A DNA stretch of 64,000 nt from Pseudotamlana haliotis (GTDB taxonomy: Bacteria > Bacteroidota > Bacteroidia > Flavobacteriales > Flavobacteriaceae), in assembly GCF_008806375.1 (NCBI RefSeq), contig NZ_WAAT01000028.1:307-64306 (forward strand), in the 5' to 3' direction. The notes under the pieces were generated by a model, which saw nothing but the letters and a program-made list of their open reading frames with translations, searched no databases and was not told the DNA's origin. This document shows positions 38,924-47,792 of this stretch, in pieces (position 1 is the first letter of the stretch; every line of letters begins with the position of its first letter). The position numbers and the translations under genes were made by a program.

Positions 38924-39300
38924 ATCCTTTTACATTTCATACGTTTTTTAGCTAAAAATAATGAGCATTTAGCCTTAGAAAGTAATTTTTTGTAGAGCTA
39001 TGGTATTTTATTAAGAAAAAAAAATAAAAATTTTTAATTCATTTTATTCTAATTAAGTTCTATTTGGAGGTAATACTCTAAAATTACGAACATGTTTGCA
39101 TGTTACTTGATTTTCTTGCTGCGGGTTTCCCGTAATTTATTGACTTTTAAATGTGTTTTATAGTTCTGTTTACTAAAGTAAAATAGTCTAAACCATTAAT
39201 AGACAACTATGTTTTTTAGGTTTATTGTTTATAGTCATAAACACCCAACTAGTACCCAACTTGTGTATAGGTAAATTTGTTTGTAAATAAAATCATACAC
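38924..39300 (+). other. gene-free, repeat-rich control region
   Basis: No convincing gene is seen. The segment holds several small repeats: AAATTACG (39081) pairing with CGTAATTT (39131) around a nested AACATG-TTTG-CATGTT hairpin; GTTTAT-AGTC-ATAAAC at 39227-39242; and a direct repeat ACCCAACT at 39243 and 39254 with an 11-bp period. Such layouts occur at recombination, transfer-origin or excisionase-binding sites, but no function can be assigned by reading alone. Confidence 0.5.
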
Positions 39301-39501
39301 ATGAATTTTATTGAAATAAGTTTAAAAGCTCAATTATATAGTAATATAATATGTTACAAATTATACCAAACATTACTGCACACATATAATCCCAACTTCG
39401 ATATCATTGTGGATAATTTTCAAAAAGGAGTTGCAAATTTGCCAAACGAAAGTCAAATTCAACTAATACTAACCATTAAAAACCTTTTTTTAAAAAGGTA
39501 A
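39301..39501 (+). CDS. hypothetical protein of the mobile element
   Basis: This 66-residue frame starts at ATG 39301; an in-frame alternative start 24 bp earlier (39277) is less likely. The product is helical, with no membrane segment or known motif, and ends with basic residues. It lies 28 bp before the HTH gene in the same direction, so co-expression is likely. I do not recognise it. Confidence 0.55.
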   Translation: MNFIEISLKAQLYSNIICYKLYQTLLHTYNPNFDIIVDNFQKGVANLPNESQIQLILTIKNLFLKR

Positions 39502-39529
39502 ACTTTTAAACTCAATTATTAACGAAACT

Positions 39530-39805
39530 ATGAGCATTAAAATTTTAACGCTAGAGGATTTAAATGAATTTAAATCAGAATTACTTGGTGATATCCAAAA
39601 CTTAATGGCCGAGCCTCAGAACGAAAAACCTAAAAAATGGATTAAGTCATCAGAAGTTCGAAAGATGCTAAGTATATCAGCAGGAACACTTCAAAATCTT
39701 AGAATCAATGGTACTTTACCCTACACAAAATTTGGAAGTGTCATTTATTACAATGCCCACTTAATTAATGAAATCCTCGAAAGTAATCACATTCAAGGTT
39801 CCTAA
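39530..39805 (+). CDS. helix-turn-helix (excisionase-like) DNA-binding protein
   Basis: This 91-residue protein carries a winged HTH_17/MerR-like domain at about residues 38-85 (WIKSSEVRKMLSISAGTLQ, then LPYTKFGSVIYY). In Bacteroidota mobile elements such small proteins between the integrase and replication genes serve as excisionase or directionality factors, or as regulators. An excision role is inferred from context only. Confidence 0.82.
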   Translation: MSIKILTLEDLNEFKSELLGDIQNLMAEPQNEKPKKWIKSSEVRKMLSISAGTLQNLRINGTLPYTKFGSVIYYNAHLINEILESNHIQGS

Positions 39806-39941
39806 ATAGATTTAGTTCTCCAGTTTAATATTTAAAAAGCAATCGCTTTTAAATTCTCTCTCTTAAGTTTTAATCAATGCTAAACCTCCAGTTTTATGAA
39901 ATTGGAGGGTATTAGTCATGCCGTAATTTAAATAAAGAGCT

Positions 39942-40607
39942 ATGCAATCCATTAATTATATAAGCCATTTAAATCAAGTCTTTAATGTGTTTTCATCAGA
40001 TAGCAGATTAAACACGACCCATGTAAGCATGTATATGGCGCTTTTTCATTTCTGGAATAATGCCCGATTTGCTGATGAGTTTTTTATAAACCGTAACGAT
40101 GTTATGTTGTTGTCTAAAATAGGCTCTAAAGGAACCTATCATAAATGCATGAGGGATTTAGATACCTGGCAATATTTTAAATATCTGCCTTCAAGGAACC
40201 CGCAAATGGGAAGTAAAATTAAGATGTTCGATTTAGGTACAAGTACAGAACAAGTAGAGGTGCGGCATTGTACCAAAAATGGTACAAGCCCTGTACAAGT
40301 ATCGGGGCGTTATATAAACAATACTAAACATAAAAAACCGGTAAACATTTTTAAACCAAAAAATTTAGAAAATGTTACTGATTTTTTTATTTCAAAAAAT
40401 TGGCATACTAATCATGCTGCGAAATTTTTCAATCATTACGAGTCTGTAGGTTGGAAAAAAGGAAAAAGTCAAATTGAAAATTGGCAAGCAGCAGCACAAA
40501 GTTGGATGCTTCAAGCTGAAGCTTTAGAGAAAACAAAAAATGTCGAACAAAAAGCAACAGACAGCCTGCATACTATCCGCAATAAAAATTATAACCAACC
40601 GCTATGA
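39942..40607 (+). CDS. DnaD-like replication initiation protein of the element
   Basis: This 221-residue protein has an N-terminal winged-helix-like region (residues 10-90) and a C-terminal region about 145-190 whose spaced aromatic pattern (AAKFFNHYESVGWKKGK, then IENWQAAAQSW) resembles DnaD-type/phage replication proteins. It overlaps by 4 bp a DnaC-like ATPase gene, a pairing typical of phage and plasmid replisome loading. The family call is by pattern, not by a named domain, and the role is inferred. Confidence 0.6.
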   Translation: MQSINYISHLNQVFNVFSSDSRLNTTHVSMYMALFHFWNNARFADEFFINRNDVMLLSKIGSKGTYHKCMRDLDTWQYFKYLPSRNPQMGSKIKMFDLGTSTEQVEVRHCTKNGTSPVQVSGRYINNTKHKKPVNIFKPKNLENVTDFFISKNWHTNHAAKFFNHYESVGWKKGKSQIENWQAAAQSWMLQAEALEKTKNVEQKATDSLHTIRNKNYNQPL

Positions 40608-41317
40608 ATCATTCAACAACCATTTTCAATGCACAAAAACCGCACATTATCGTTGAAGGTGCAATTACCTATCAGTTGGGCGAATTAAAGGGAAATCAAA
40701 TCAATTACAACTTTCAGAAAATTTTAATCTACCTAGAAGCTAAAGGTAAATTGCTTTTTGGCAAGCATTTTAAAATCCATCAAGAAGACCATGAAGTGCT
40801 ATTAAAATTAATAAGTTATTATGTGCATGACGAGGCCTTTTGTGTCAACCTGGGTATCGATATCCAAAAAGGTATTCTTTTATCGGGTCCCGTGGGCTGT
40901 GGTAAAACAACATTAATGAAACTCCTTCCTTTTGTCGCACCTCATAAACGACCATTCAAATGTATTCCAGCAAGAAACATTGTGTTTAGTTTTAATAACA
41001 TTGGGTATAAAACTATTGAAGATTACACCGACCAGGATACTTACTGTTTCGACGATTTAGGAGTCGAACAAAAAGGAAAACATTACGGTGCCGACTGCAA
41101 TGTCATGGGGGAAATTATTTTGTCACGTTACGATCTCTTTTGCGATTCTGGTCGTATTCCAAACCAAACATCTAAAAGGAAAATTTTCACCCACATTACC
41201 ACCAACCTCAACGCTCAAGAGTTAGAAGAAAAATACGGCGAGCGTGTTCGTTCCCGAATGCGCAGTATGTTTAATCTTGTTGCTTTCGATGGTAATACTA
41301 GAGATAAGAGAAAATAA
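40604..41317 (+). CDS. DnaC-like P-loop ATPase (helicase loader type)
   Basis: This 237-residue ATPase has Walker A GPVGCGKTTLMK near residue 97, Walker B YCFDDLG near 148 and a C-terminal arginine-rich stretch (GERVRSRMRSMF). Size and motifs fit DnaC/IstB-like loaders. Together with the overlapping DnaD-like gene it probably loads the host helicase onto the element when it replicates after excision. Confidence 0.78.
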   Translation: MNHSTTIFNAQKPHIIVEGAITYQLGELKGNQINYNFQKILIYLEAKGKLLFGKHFKIHQEDHEVLLKLISYYVHDEAFCVNLGIDIQKGILLSGPVGCGKTTLMKLLPFVAPHKRPFKCIPARNIVFSFNNIGYKTIEDYTDQDTYCFDDLGVEQKGKHYGADCNVMGEIILSRYDLFCDSGRIPNQTSKRKIFTHITTNLNAQELEEKYGERVRSRMRSMFNLVAFDGNTRDKRK

Positions 41318-41479
41318 TGTAGTTCGTCGTAATTTCTAGTTTTTGGTGTGTTCAATTTCTTAAGTAAAAGTGAAAGTAATATATTTATGAACTTAATTTA
41401 TACCTCTTAGGATAATCCGAACAAATTTTAAGTCTATTTTTTTTAAAGGCTAGACTAATGACGTTTAAAATTGTAATTA

Positions 41480-42034
41480 ATGAAGCCTAAAATTTGGACA
41501 TCTATTTTATTATTCATAAGTGCCTATTCTCCTCTCTTTTTGATATTGGCTGTAAAAGATTTTGACTTTGATTATACTTGCAGATTTCAACACCCTTTTG
41601 TGATTTATGTCATGTTAGGATTAAGTATTTTGAGTGTTTTAATTCTTTTTTTAATAATAAAATTTATGCCAAGAGGCAATATGCCTGTAGTTATTAAAAC
41701 AGTCAGTAATCGCTCTGTAGACTTAATTAATTACACCATTCCTTATATACTTTCCTTTTTTGGGTTTGATCTTTCAAAGTATGAAGATATTATATCACTT
41801 GCTATTTTCTTGACTATAATGTTAGTTTTGACAATTACTAGTCGCTCATTATTTCTTAATCCTATACTTGCATTTGCAGGATATGGCCTTTATGATATTG
41901 AGTATCAATTTAACGAAAGAACAAAATCAATTGCTGTACTAAGCAAGCATGAATTAAAATCAGGACAAAAGTTTTATATAAAAAGTCTCACACGCTTTTT
42001 ATATCTCGTAAAAGAAAAAGTTAAAAATGACTAA
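41480..42034 (+). CDS. kwaA: Kiwa anti-phage system membrane protein KwaA
   Basis: This 184-residue membrane protein has four hydrophobic segments at about residues 7-25, 42-63, 84-98 and 106-125, then a conserved-looking NPILAFAGYGLYDIEY stretch near 132 and a basic C-terminus. Size, topology and the overlapping downstream KwaB gene identify it as KwaA. In described Kiwa systems the two proteins form a membrane-bound complex that senses phage attack and blocks phage replication. It overlaps kwaB by 8 bp. Confidence 0.8.
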   Translation: MKPKIWTSILLFISAYSPLFLILAVKDFDFDYTCRFQHPFVIYVMLGLSILSVLILFLIIKFMPRGNMPVVIKTVSNRSVDLINYTIPYILSFFGFDLSKYEDIISLAIFLTIMLVLTITSRSLFLNPILAFAGYGLYDIEYQFNERTKSIAVLSKHELKSGQKFYIKSLTRFLYLVKEKVKND

Positions 42035-42962
42035 TCAACAAAAATTTATCGAACTCAAGGAATTGAATCTTAATGAGTCATTAGTTTCCTTAGCAATAGT
42101 AAAGGAATATAAAAAAGACCGAATTTCTCACTATAATATAGAATATGTAGAAATCGAAGAAGAACTAGAGTCAAAGCTTCGCAATATAATAGTAAACCGA
42201 GTAGAGAAGGCTGGTAGTTTTGAAGAATATACGTTCGATTGTCCTGAACCAGAAGAAGATTTGGTTAGGACTATTCCGTATGAAAGTACAGATTTTTATA
42301 AAATAATGGAATCACTTTTAACTTTAAATCCTGAAGAAGATAAAGTGGATTCTGTTGAAGATTTGGTTAAGGCCAAATCATATATAATTTTATTGAGAAA
42401 TAATGAAGGTATTCAAGTAGCAGCTTTTAAAGCTATACCCGAAAATTGGAAACTTAAAAAATCAAAAGGGCTGATTCCTTTACTATTTGAGAACAATACT
42501 TTTAAAGATTTGGAGACAGATAATATTTTCAGTATTTCTAGTACAGTGGATTTTTTATACTATAAAGAGTTACTCTTCATATTATCAAAAAAGGCGTTTG
42601 AGCAAGGAATGAATTTTAGAGACGGTATGATTGCCAAAGCCAATTCACTTTATAAGGAAACCGAGGAATTAAATCTTTTTGTAAATATGGATATCCTTAA
42701 AAGTAGAGTAGGTAACAACCAGAGATATTTAAGGAAATTAGCAACAATTAAGAATTTAGGTTATTATAAAGATCAAAATTATTTGACAAAATTTAAGGTG
42801 ATTAATGAAGCGAAAAACTGGGGTGTTGTATTTGAAAATGGACAAATTGTAATAACTGAAGATACTCTAGATGATGTTTTGACTGTTTTGCAAAATAAAA
42901 GATTACACTCGGAATTGTCAGAGGAAGATTTTGATGTAGAAAGTGTAAAGAAGTTGGGGTAA
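42027..42962 (+). CDS. kwaB: Kiwa anti-phage system protein KwaB (DUF4868)
   Basis: This 311-residue soluble protein has the DUF4868 pattern in its second half: VDFLYYKELLFILSKKAFE near residue 172, then FVNMDILKSRVGNNQRYLRKLA near 215 and a C-terminal VITEDTLDDVLTVLQNKRL, SELSEEDFDV ending. Length matches KwaB proteins (about 315 residues). Described KwaB acts as the DNA-binding effector with KwaA. The 8-bp overlap with kwaA supports joint translation. Confidence 0.87.
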   Translation: MTNQQKFIELKELNLNESLVSLAIVKEYKKDRISHYNIEYVEIEEELESKLRNIIVNRVEKAGSFEEYTFDCPEPEEDLVRTIPYESTDFYKIMESLLTLNPEEDKVDSVEDLVKAKSYIILLRNNEGIQVAAFKAIPENWKLKKSKGLIPLLFENNTFKDLETDNIFSISSTVDFLYYKELLFILSKKAFEQGMNFRDGMIAKANSLYKETEELNLFVNMDILKSRVGNNQRYLRKLATIKNLGYYKDQNYLTKFKVINEAKNWGVVFENGQIVITEDTLDDVLTVLQNKRLHSELSEEDFDVESVKKLG

Positions 42963-43236
42963 CTTCAGGTTTCAAACCCTCATTCAAGTTGAATTAACCA
43001 AATTATCCCACAACCCTAAATCGCTATACATGACAACTAAATAGGGCTTAAAACAATATTGAAGCGAAATTCGGCTTGAAATCACTACGCTCCCATTCAA
43101 AATGAAACAATAACACCATCTCCTGGGTTTTAAATCCTTATTACGGATGCGATAAATTTACATGTACAGATTTTTTGGTAGTCAATTGAAAATTCGGAAA
43201 ATCTTGAGATATATCGACTAGGAATAATTATATAGA

Positions 43237-43824
43237 ATGAATCCAAAAAACTATACTAATAGAATTTGTGAAATAATTAATGCTCCTTCATTTAGTGAAA
43301 AAATGGGGGCTATAATTGAGAACTATTCTAATCTTAAACAAGAAAGTTTTATTCGTAATCAAATATTGGTAGAATTAAATAAATTATTTACAAAAGAGAG
43401 TGGTAGTCTTAGAGCATTTGCAGAGCACCCTCGAATAAATAAATCTAGAGTAGATTTATCTATAGTAAACAGTGCTGATAATAAGAATCCATATAAAATT
43501 GAGTTTAAATTTCAATTTTCTAAAGATTGTTGTAACATGCTAAACTATCAAGGAGTAATTAATAAGGATTTTGAAAATAGGCAAAGTGATTTATTTATCC
43601 TAACCATCGCGCATTGGGATATCAATGAGAAAAAAGATTTTGATAAAAAATGGGGTATAACATCAAACTTATCAAGGTATATTTCGAAAACCGATACCTG
43701 GAAGCAAAATATTCTTAATTCCTTTAAGCAATTTCAAAATACCGAGTTAATTGAGTTTGAGAAAATAGTAATATCTAAGCCATACAATATCGAATACTAC
43801 TTTTATATCCTTAGAAGGCAATAA
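43237..43824 (+). CDS. uncharacterised protein with PD-(D/E)XK-like motif
   Basis: This 195-residue soluble protein belongs to no family I recognise. Residues 64-90 read HPRINKSRVDLSIV ... YKIEFKF, i.e. an Asp on one hydrophobic strand and an Glu-x-Lys on the next, the core of PD-(D/E)XK nucleases; an upstream Glu (residue 46, in LVELNKLF) could complete the site. The rest is helical with several aromatic residues. It lies between Kiwa and the type I restriction locus, with its own 274-bp upstream gap that shows no other gene. A nuclease role in defence is a guess. Confidence 0.6.
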   Translation: MNPKNYTNRICEIINAPSFSEKMGAIIENYSNLKQESFIRNQILVELNKLFTKESGSLRAFAEHPRINKSRVDLSIVNSADNKNPYKIEFKFQFSKDCCNMLNYQGVINKDFENRQSDLFILTIAHWDINEKKDFDKKWGITSNLSRYISKTDTWKQNILNSFKQFQNTELIEFEKIVISKPYNIEYYFYILRRQ

Positions 43825-43905
43825 TCAATTTCCCTCCAAAACCAACCATCCCAATACAATTAAATATCCTATTTTTAAGCTTTCTTATACAATCCAATAC
43901 AATCA

Positions 43906-45507
43906 ATGTCAGAAGAACAGAAAAAACAACTCGAAAAACAATTATGGGCTATAGCTAACTTGTTAAGAGGCAAGATGGATGCAGACGATTACAGAAATTA
44001 CATCTTAGGCTTTATATTCTTTAAATACCTTTCAGAGAAGTTACATCTATATGCCGATGAGATTTTAGAACCAGACAATATAACCTACGAGCAAATAGAC
44101 GAGAATACTGCAGATGGCAAATTATATATCGATGCTGTTAAAAAAGCATGTATTAAAAATTTAGGCTACTTCTTAAAACCCAGCGAATTATTTACCTCTA
44201 TTGCTCAAAAAGGAAATAACCTAAGTGATATACAAACCAACGATAACGACGAAGCAACACAGTTTTTTATTATCGAAGATTTAGAACACATCCTAAATAA
44301 TATCGAACAAAGTACTATGGGTACCGACTCCGAAGACGATTTCATCCGACTCTTCGAAGACTTAGACCTAACATCTTCCAAATTAGGAAAAACCGTAAAA
44401 GCTAAAAATGAAATCATAGCCAAAATCATTACCCATTTAGATGAAATAGACTTTCAGTTACAAGATACAGAAAGCGATTTGTTAGGCGATGCCTACGAAT
44501 ATTTAATCGGTGAGTTTGCGGCAGGAGCAGGTAAAAAAGCAGGCGAATTTTATACCCCTCAGGAAGTATCAACCATATTAGCAAAAATTGTAACCACACG
44601 TAAAAAACGAATCAAATCGGTGTACGATCCAACATGTGGTAGTGGGTCCTTATTACTGCGTGTAGCTAAAGAAGTAGACGATGTAGGTATGTTTTACGGT
44701 CAAGAACTTAACCGTACCACTTACAACTTAGCACGTATGAATATGATTCTGCACGAAGTACACTACTCCAAGTTCGACATCAAGCAGGAAGACACCCTAG
44801 AAGAACCGCAGCACCTCGATATCGATTTAAAAGCAGAAGCCATTGTAGCAAATCCACCTTTTTCTGCAAACTGGTCGGCAAAAGGCATTTTTAGTACAGA
44901 CGATAGGTTTAGCCAATACGGTAAACTAGCCCCAAAAACCAAAGCCGATTTCGCATTTGTGCAACACATGGTACATCATTTAGACGAAAACGGAATCATG
45001 GCAACCGTACTGCCACACGGCGTGTTATTTAGAGGAAGTGCCGAGGGCCATATTAGGCGATATTTAATAGAAGACCGCAATTATATCGATGCCGTTATAG
45101 GTTTACCGGCAAACATCTTTTTTGGCACCAGCATACCAACCTGTATCCTGGTACTTAAAAAATGCCGAGAGGCAAACGAAGATGTTCTGTTTATAGACGC
45201 CTCCAATCATTTCGAAAAACAAGGCAATCAAAATAAGCTATTACCAGAGCATATTGCCGAAATTACAAACACCTATGCCAATAGGGAGGTGAAAGACAAG
45301 TACAGTTATAGAGCCACCTTACAAGAAATAGCCGATAACGATTACAACCTCAACATCCCCCGTTATGTCGATACCTTTGAAGAAGAAGAGCCCATCGATA
45401 TTAATGCAGTTGCAGAAGAGATACAAGCTTTAGATTTAGAAATTGTTGAAACAGATAAACGCATCGCTTCTTATTGTGCTGAGCTAAATATTAAAACCCC
45501 TTTTTAA
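43906..45507 (+). CDS. hsdM: type I restriction-modification DNA methyltransferase subunit HsdM
   Basis: This 533-residue N6-adenine methyltransferase has an N-terminal HsdM helical domain (LRGKMDADDYRNYILGFIF near residue 21), SAM-binding motif DPTCGSG near 241 and catalytic NPPF near 316. It works with HsdS and HsdR to methylate or cleave DNA according to hemimethylation. Its stop touches the hsdS start. Confidence 0.95.
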   Translation: MSEEQKKQLEKQLWAIANLLRGKMDADDYRNYILGFIFFKYLSEKLHLYADEILEPDNITYEQIDENTADGKLYIDAVKKACIKNLGYFLKPSELFTSIAQKGNNLSDIQTNDNDEATQFFIIEDLEHILNNIEQSTMGTDSEDDFIRLFEDLDLTSSKLGKTVKAKNEIIAKIITHLDEIDFQLQDTESDLLGDAYEYLIGEFAAGAGKKAGEFYTPQEVSTILAKIVTTRKKRIKSVYDPTCGSGSLLLRVAKEVDDVGMFYGQELNRTTYNLARMNMILHEVHYSKFDIKQEDTLEEPQHLDIDLKAEAIVANPPFSANWSAKGIFSTDDRFSQYGKLAPKTKADFAFVQHMVHHLDENGIMATVLPHGVLFRGSAEGHIRRYLIEDRNYIDAVIGLPANIFFGTSIPTCILVLKKCREANEDVLFIDASNHFEKQGNQNKLLPEHIAEITNTYANREVKDKYSYRATLQEIADNDYNLNIPRYVDTFEEEEPIDINAVAEEIQALDLEIVETDKRIASYCAELNIKTPF

Positions 45508-46757
45508 TGATGGAAAAACAATTAAGTTCTATTGTGCCTAGTCGAAATATACCACAGTTGAGGTTTCCAGAGTTTGAAGGGGTATGGGAAACAATCAAGT
45601 TAGATAAAATTGTAAGTAAAGTGGGTAGTGGTAGCACACCAAAAGGAGGTGTTGAAGTTTATACAAAAACAGGAATCCCCTTTATTAGAAGTCAAAATAT
45701 ATTTAGTAATACACTAAATTTAGATGAAACACATATTCCAAAGACTTTACATGAGAAAATGAAAGGGAGTAAAGTATTGTCTAATGATATTTTATTAAAT
45801 ATTACTGGCGGTTCAATTGGTAGAAGTTGTGTTGTTCCCAATTCATTCGAAGAAGGTAACGTAAATCAACACGTTTCAATTATCAGATTGAAAAAGGATA
45901 GCCCTAAGTTCTTACAAGCATTGCTTTCATCTTTTCATGGGCAAAAACTTATATTTCAAGGTATGACAGGAAGCGGTAGGGAAGGTTTGAATTTTCAAAG
46001 TATAAGAGCTTTTAAATTTAAATTACCCCAATTCCCAGAACAACAAAAAATAGCAGCATTCCTTACAGATGTAGATACTAAAATAACCCAACTCACAAAA
46101 AAGAAAACTCTTTTAGAGCAATACAAAAAAGGGGTAATGCAAAAAATCTTTAATCAAGAATTAAGATTTAAAGATGATAATGGGAATGAGTTTCCTGATT
46201 GGGAAGAGAAAAAGCTTAAAAAATTTATATTAGATTTTATAGTGCCAATGAGAGATAAGCCTAAAGATTTAACAGGTGATATTCCTTGGTGTAGAATTGA
46301 GGACTTTGATGGTAAATATCTATCCACATCAAAATCGAATCAAGGGGTAACAATGGAGACAGTTAAGGATATGAAGTTAAAAGTATATCCAGTTAATACG
46401 TTACTTGTTTCTTGTAGTGCTAACTTGGGGTTTTGTGCTATTGTTAAAAAAGAGCTTGTTACTAATCAAACATTTATTGGTCTTTTCCCAGATCAAGAGA
46501 AAGTTGATGTCAGCTATTTATATCACATTATGAAACTATCAAGTAGGAGATTGAATGTGTTGTCAAGCGGTACTACTATTTCTTACCTGTCAAGAAAACA
46601 ATTTGAGAATTTTTCTATCCAATTTCCTTGCCTTGAAGAACAAACCAAAATAGCCAATTTCTTATCAGATATCGATAAAAAAATAGAAGCCGTAACCACT
46701 AAAATAGAAAAGGCACAAAGCTTTAAAAAGGGCTTGTTACAGCAAATGTTTGTGTGA
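45507..46757 (+). CDS. hsdS: type I restriction-modification specificity subunit HsdS
   Basis: This 416-residue specificity protein has two target recognition domains (about residues 15-180 and 225-390), each followed by a coiled-coil conserved region with QQKIAAFLTDVDTKI near 182 and QTKIANFLSDIDKKI near 378. The final 23 codons (VTTKIEKAQSFKKGLLQQMF) occur again as a remnant at 49253. Each recognition domain reads one half of the split target site. The start overlaps the hsdM stop by 1 bp. Confidence 0.94.
   Translation: MMEKQLSSIVPSRNIPQLRFPEFEGVWETIKLDKIVSKVGSGSTPKGGVEVYTKTGIPFIRSQNIFSNTLNLDETHIPKTLHEKMKGSKVLSNDILLNITGGSIGRSCVVPNSFEEGNVNQHVSIIRLKKDSPKFLQALLSSFHGQKLIFQGMTGSGREGLNFQSIRAFKFKLPQFPEQQKIAAFLTDVDTKITQLTKKKTLLEQYKKGVMQKIFNQELRFKDDNGNEFPDWEEKKLKKFILDFIVPMRDKPKDLTGDIPWCRIEDFDGKYLSTSKSNQGVTMETVKDMKLKVYPVNTLLVSCSANLGFCAIVKKELVTNQTFIGLFPDQEKVDVSYLYHIMKLSSRRLNVLSSGTTISYLSRKQFENFSIQFPCLEEQTKIANFLSDIDKKIEAVTTKIEKAQSFKKGLLQQMFV
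46689..46755 (+). repeat. hsdS 3' end, left copy of a 67-bp direct repeat
   Basis: The last 67 bp of hsdS recur at 49253-49319 with two mismatches, in the same orientation. Homology ends inside the stop codon in both copies. The copies bound the DUF2971/Fic cassette on the left and precede the Abi cassette on the right. Confidence 0.9.
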
Positions 46758-46878
46758 GGTCATTTCAAGGCACGAAGTGGTCTCATCCTACAGTATTGAA
46801 TATAATAGCGGCCGTATTGAAAAACTAGGCTTAAAAAAAAATATGATTTAATGCCTTACATCAAGTTAGGGAAATAAA

Positions 46879-47631
46879 ATGAAAATTATGTTGGAAGAAG
46901 TTAAGAAGGTAGGAAAGCCATTTGTTTTCAGGTATAGGCCTAATAATGATTTTACTTTGGATGAAATTAAAAAATCTTATGTTTACTTTCAAAAACGTGA
47001 ATTATTAAATGACCCTTTAGATTCTACACCAGATTTAATTGACTTAAAAAAGATAAACTATACTAAACTATTTAAAGCATTTGAATTAATCGTTGGGAAA
47101 GAGAAAAAAGAGTATCTGGAAAGGCGATTAAGTCCAGTACACTTGGAAACAACTATACGTGAGTTAATTCCTAAATTTATAAACAAGCACGGAATAGCTT
47201 GTTTTTCAATGCTTCCAGGTATAAACATGCCTTTGCTTACGAATTATGCTAACAATCATGAAGGATTATATTTACAATATAATATAGACTTAGATTCAGA
47301 GTTTTTTAAAGGTTTAAGACTTATAAATTATCAAAATGAATTGAAAAAAATTCCTGTTGAACTGGTTGAAAATGAAAATGATATTTTCAAAATTTTTTAC
47401 CTCAAGCAAAAGAACTGGGAATATGAACAAGAATTGAGACTAATAAAAGAAGATTTTGGTAAACATAAGATAAATAGGAAATCATTAAGGAATATAGTAT
47501 GTGGTTATAATTGTAGTGAAGAGTATCTTGGTAAGGTGCTGGAGGCTAACATGTTAAATGATCATGTTTCTGTTTGGATAATGGAGAAACCTACTGAACA
47601 CAATAGGTTGAAATTACATTTAATAAAGTAA
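46879..47631 (+). CDS. DUF2971 domain-containing protein
   Basis: This 250-residue protein has the DUF2971 pattern: FRYRPNNDFTLDEI and YFQKRELLNDPLDS near the start, CFSMLPGINMPLLTNYANNHEGLYLQY near residue 115, and LKQKNWEYEQELRLI near 175. Its function is unknown; relatives are common in defence islands. It lies 121 bp after hsdS and 161 bp before fic within the hsdS-hsdR gap. A second in-frame ATG three codons in is possible. Confidence 0.85.
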   Translation: MKIMLEEVKKVGKPFVFRYRPNNDFTLDEIKKSYVYFQKRELLNDPLDSTPDLIDLKKINYTKLFKAFELIVGKEKKEYLERRLSPVHLETTIRELIPKFINKHGIACFSMLPGINMPLLTNYANNHEGLYLQYNIDLDSEFFKGLRLINYQNELKKIPVELVENENDIFKIFYLKQKNWEYEQELRLIKEDFGKHKINRKSLRNIVCGYNCSEEYLGKVLEANMLNDHVSVWIMEKPTEHNRLKLHLIK

Positions 47632-47737
47632 TATTGTCCTGTTTAGGTGTAACCTTTAATACGTTCGCAAAGAAGGTAAGGATGTCTTGAAATTATAAAC
47701 AAAAAATACGAAACCAGGGTTTATTTATAAAACAACC

Positions 47738-47780
47738 ACTAAAAACTTCGAGATTATTGTTAAATCTCGAAGTTTTTAGT
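47738..47780. repeat. 18-bp inverted repeat just before the fic start
   Basis: Arms at 47738-47755 and 47763-47780 are perfectly complementary around a 7-nt loop; the core half-site is ACTTCGAGATT. It ends 12 bp before the fic ATG. The same half-site, in the same layout, recurs just after the fic stop (49099-49135). It may be an operator or a regulatory hairpin. Confidence 0.85.
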
Positions 47781-47792
47781 AGTTTTACCTCC

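Noticed and set aside
47757-47792. Longer Fic start at TTG 47757
   Set aside because: It lies inside the palindrome and adds residues not expected in Fic_N proteins; ATG 47793 is better.
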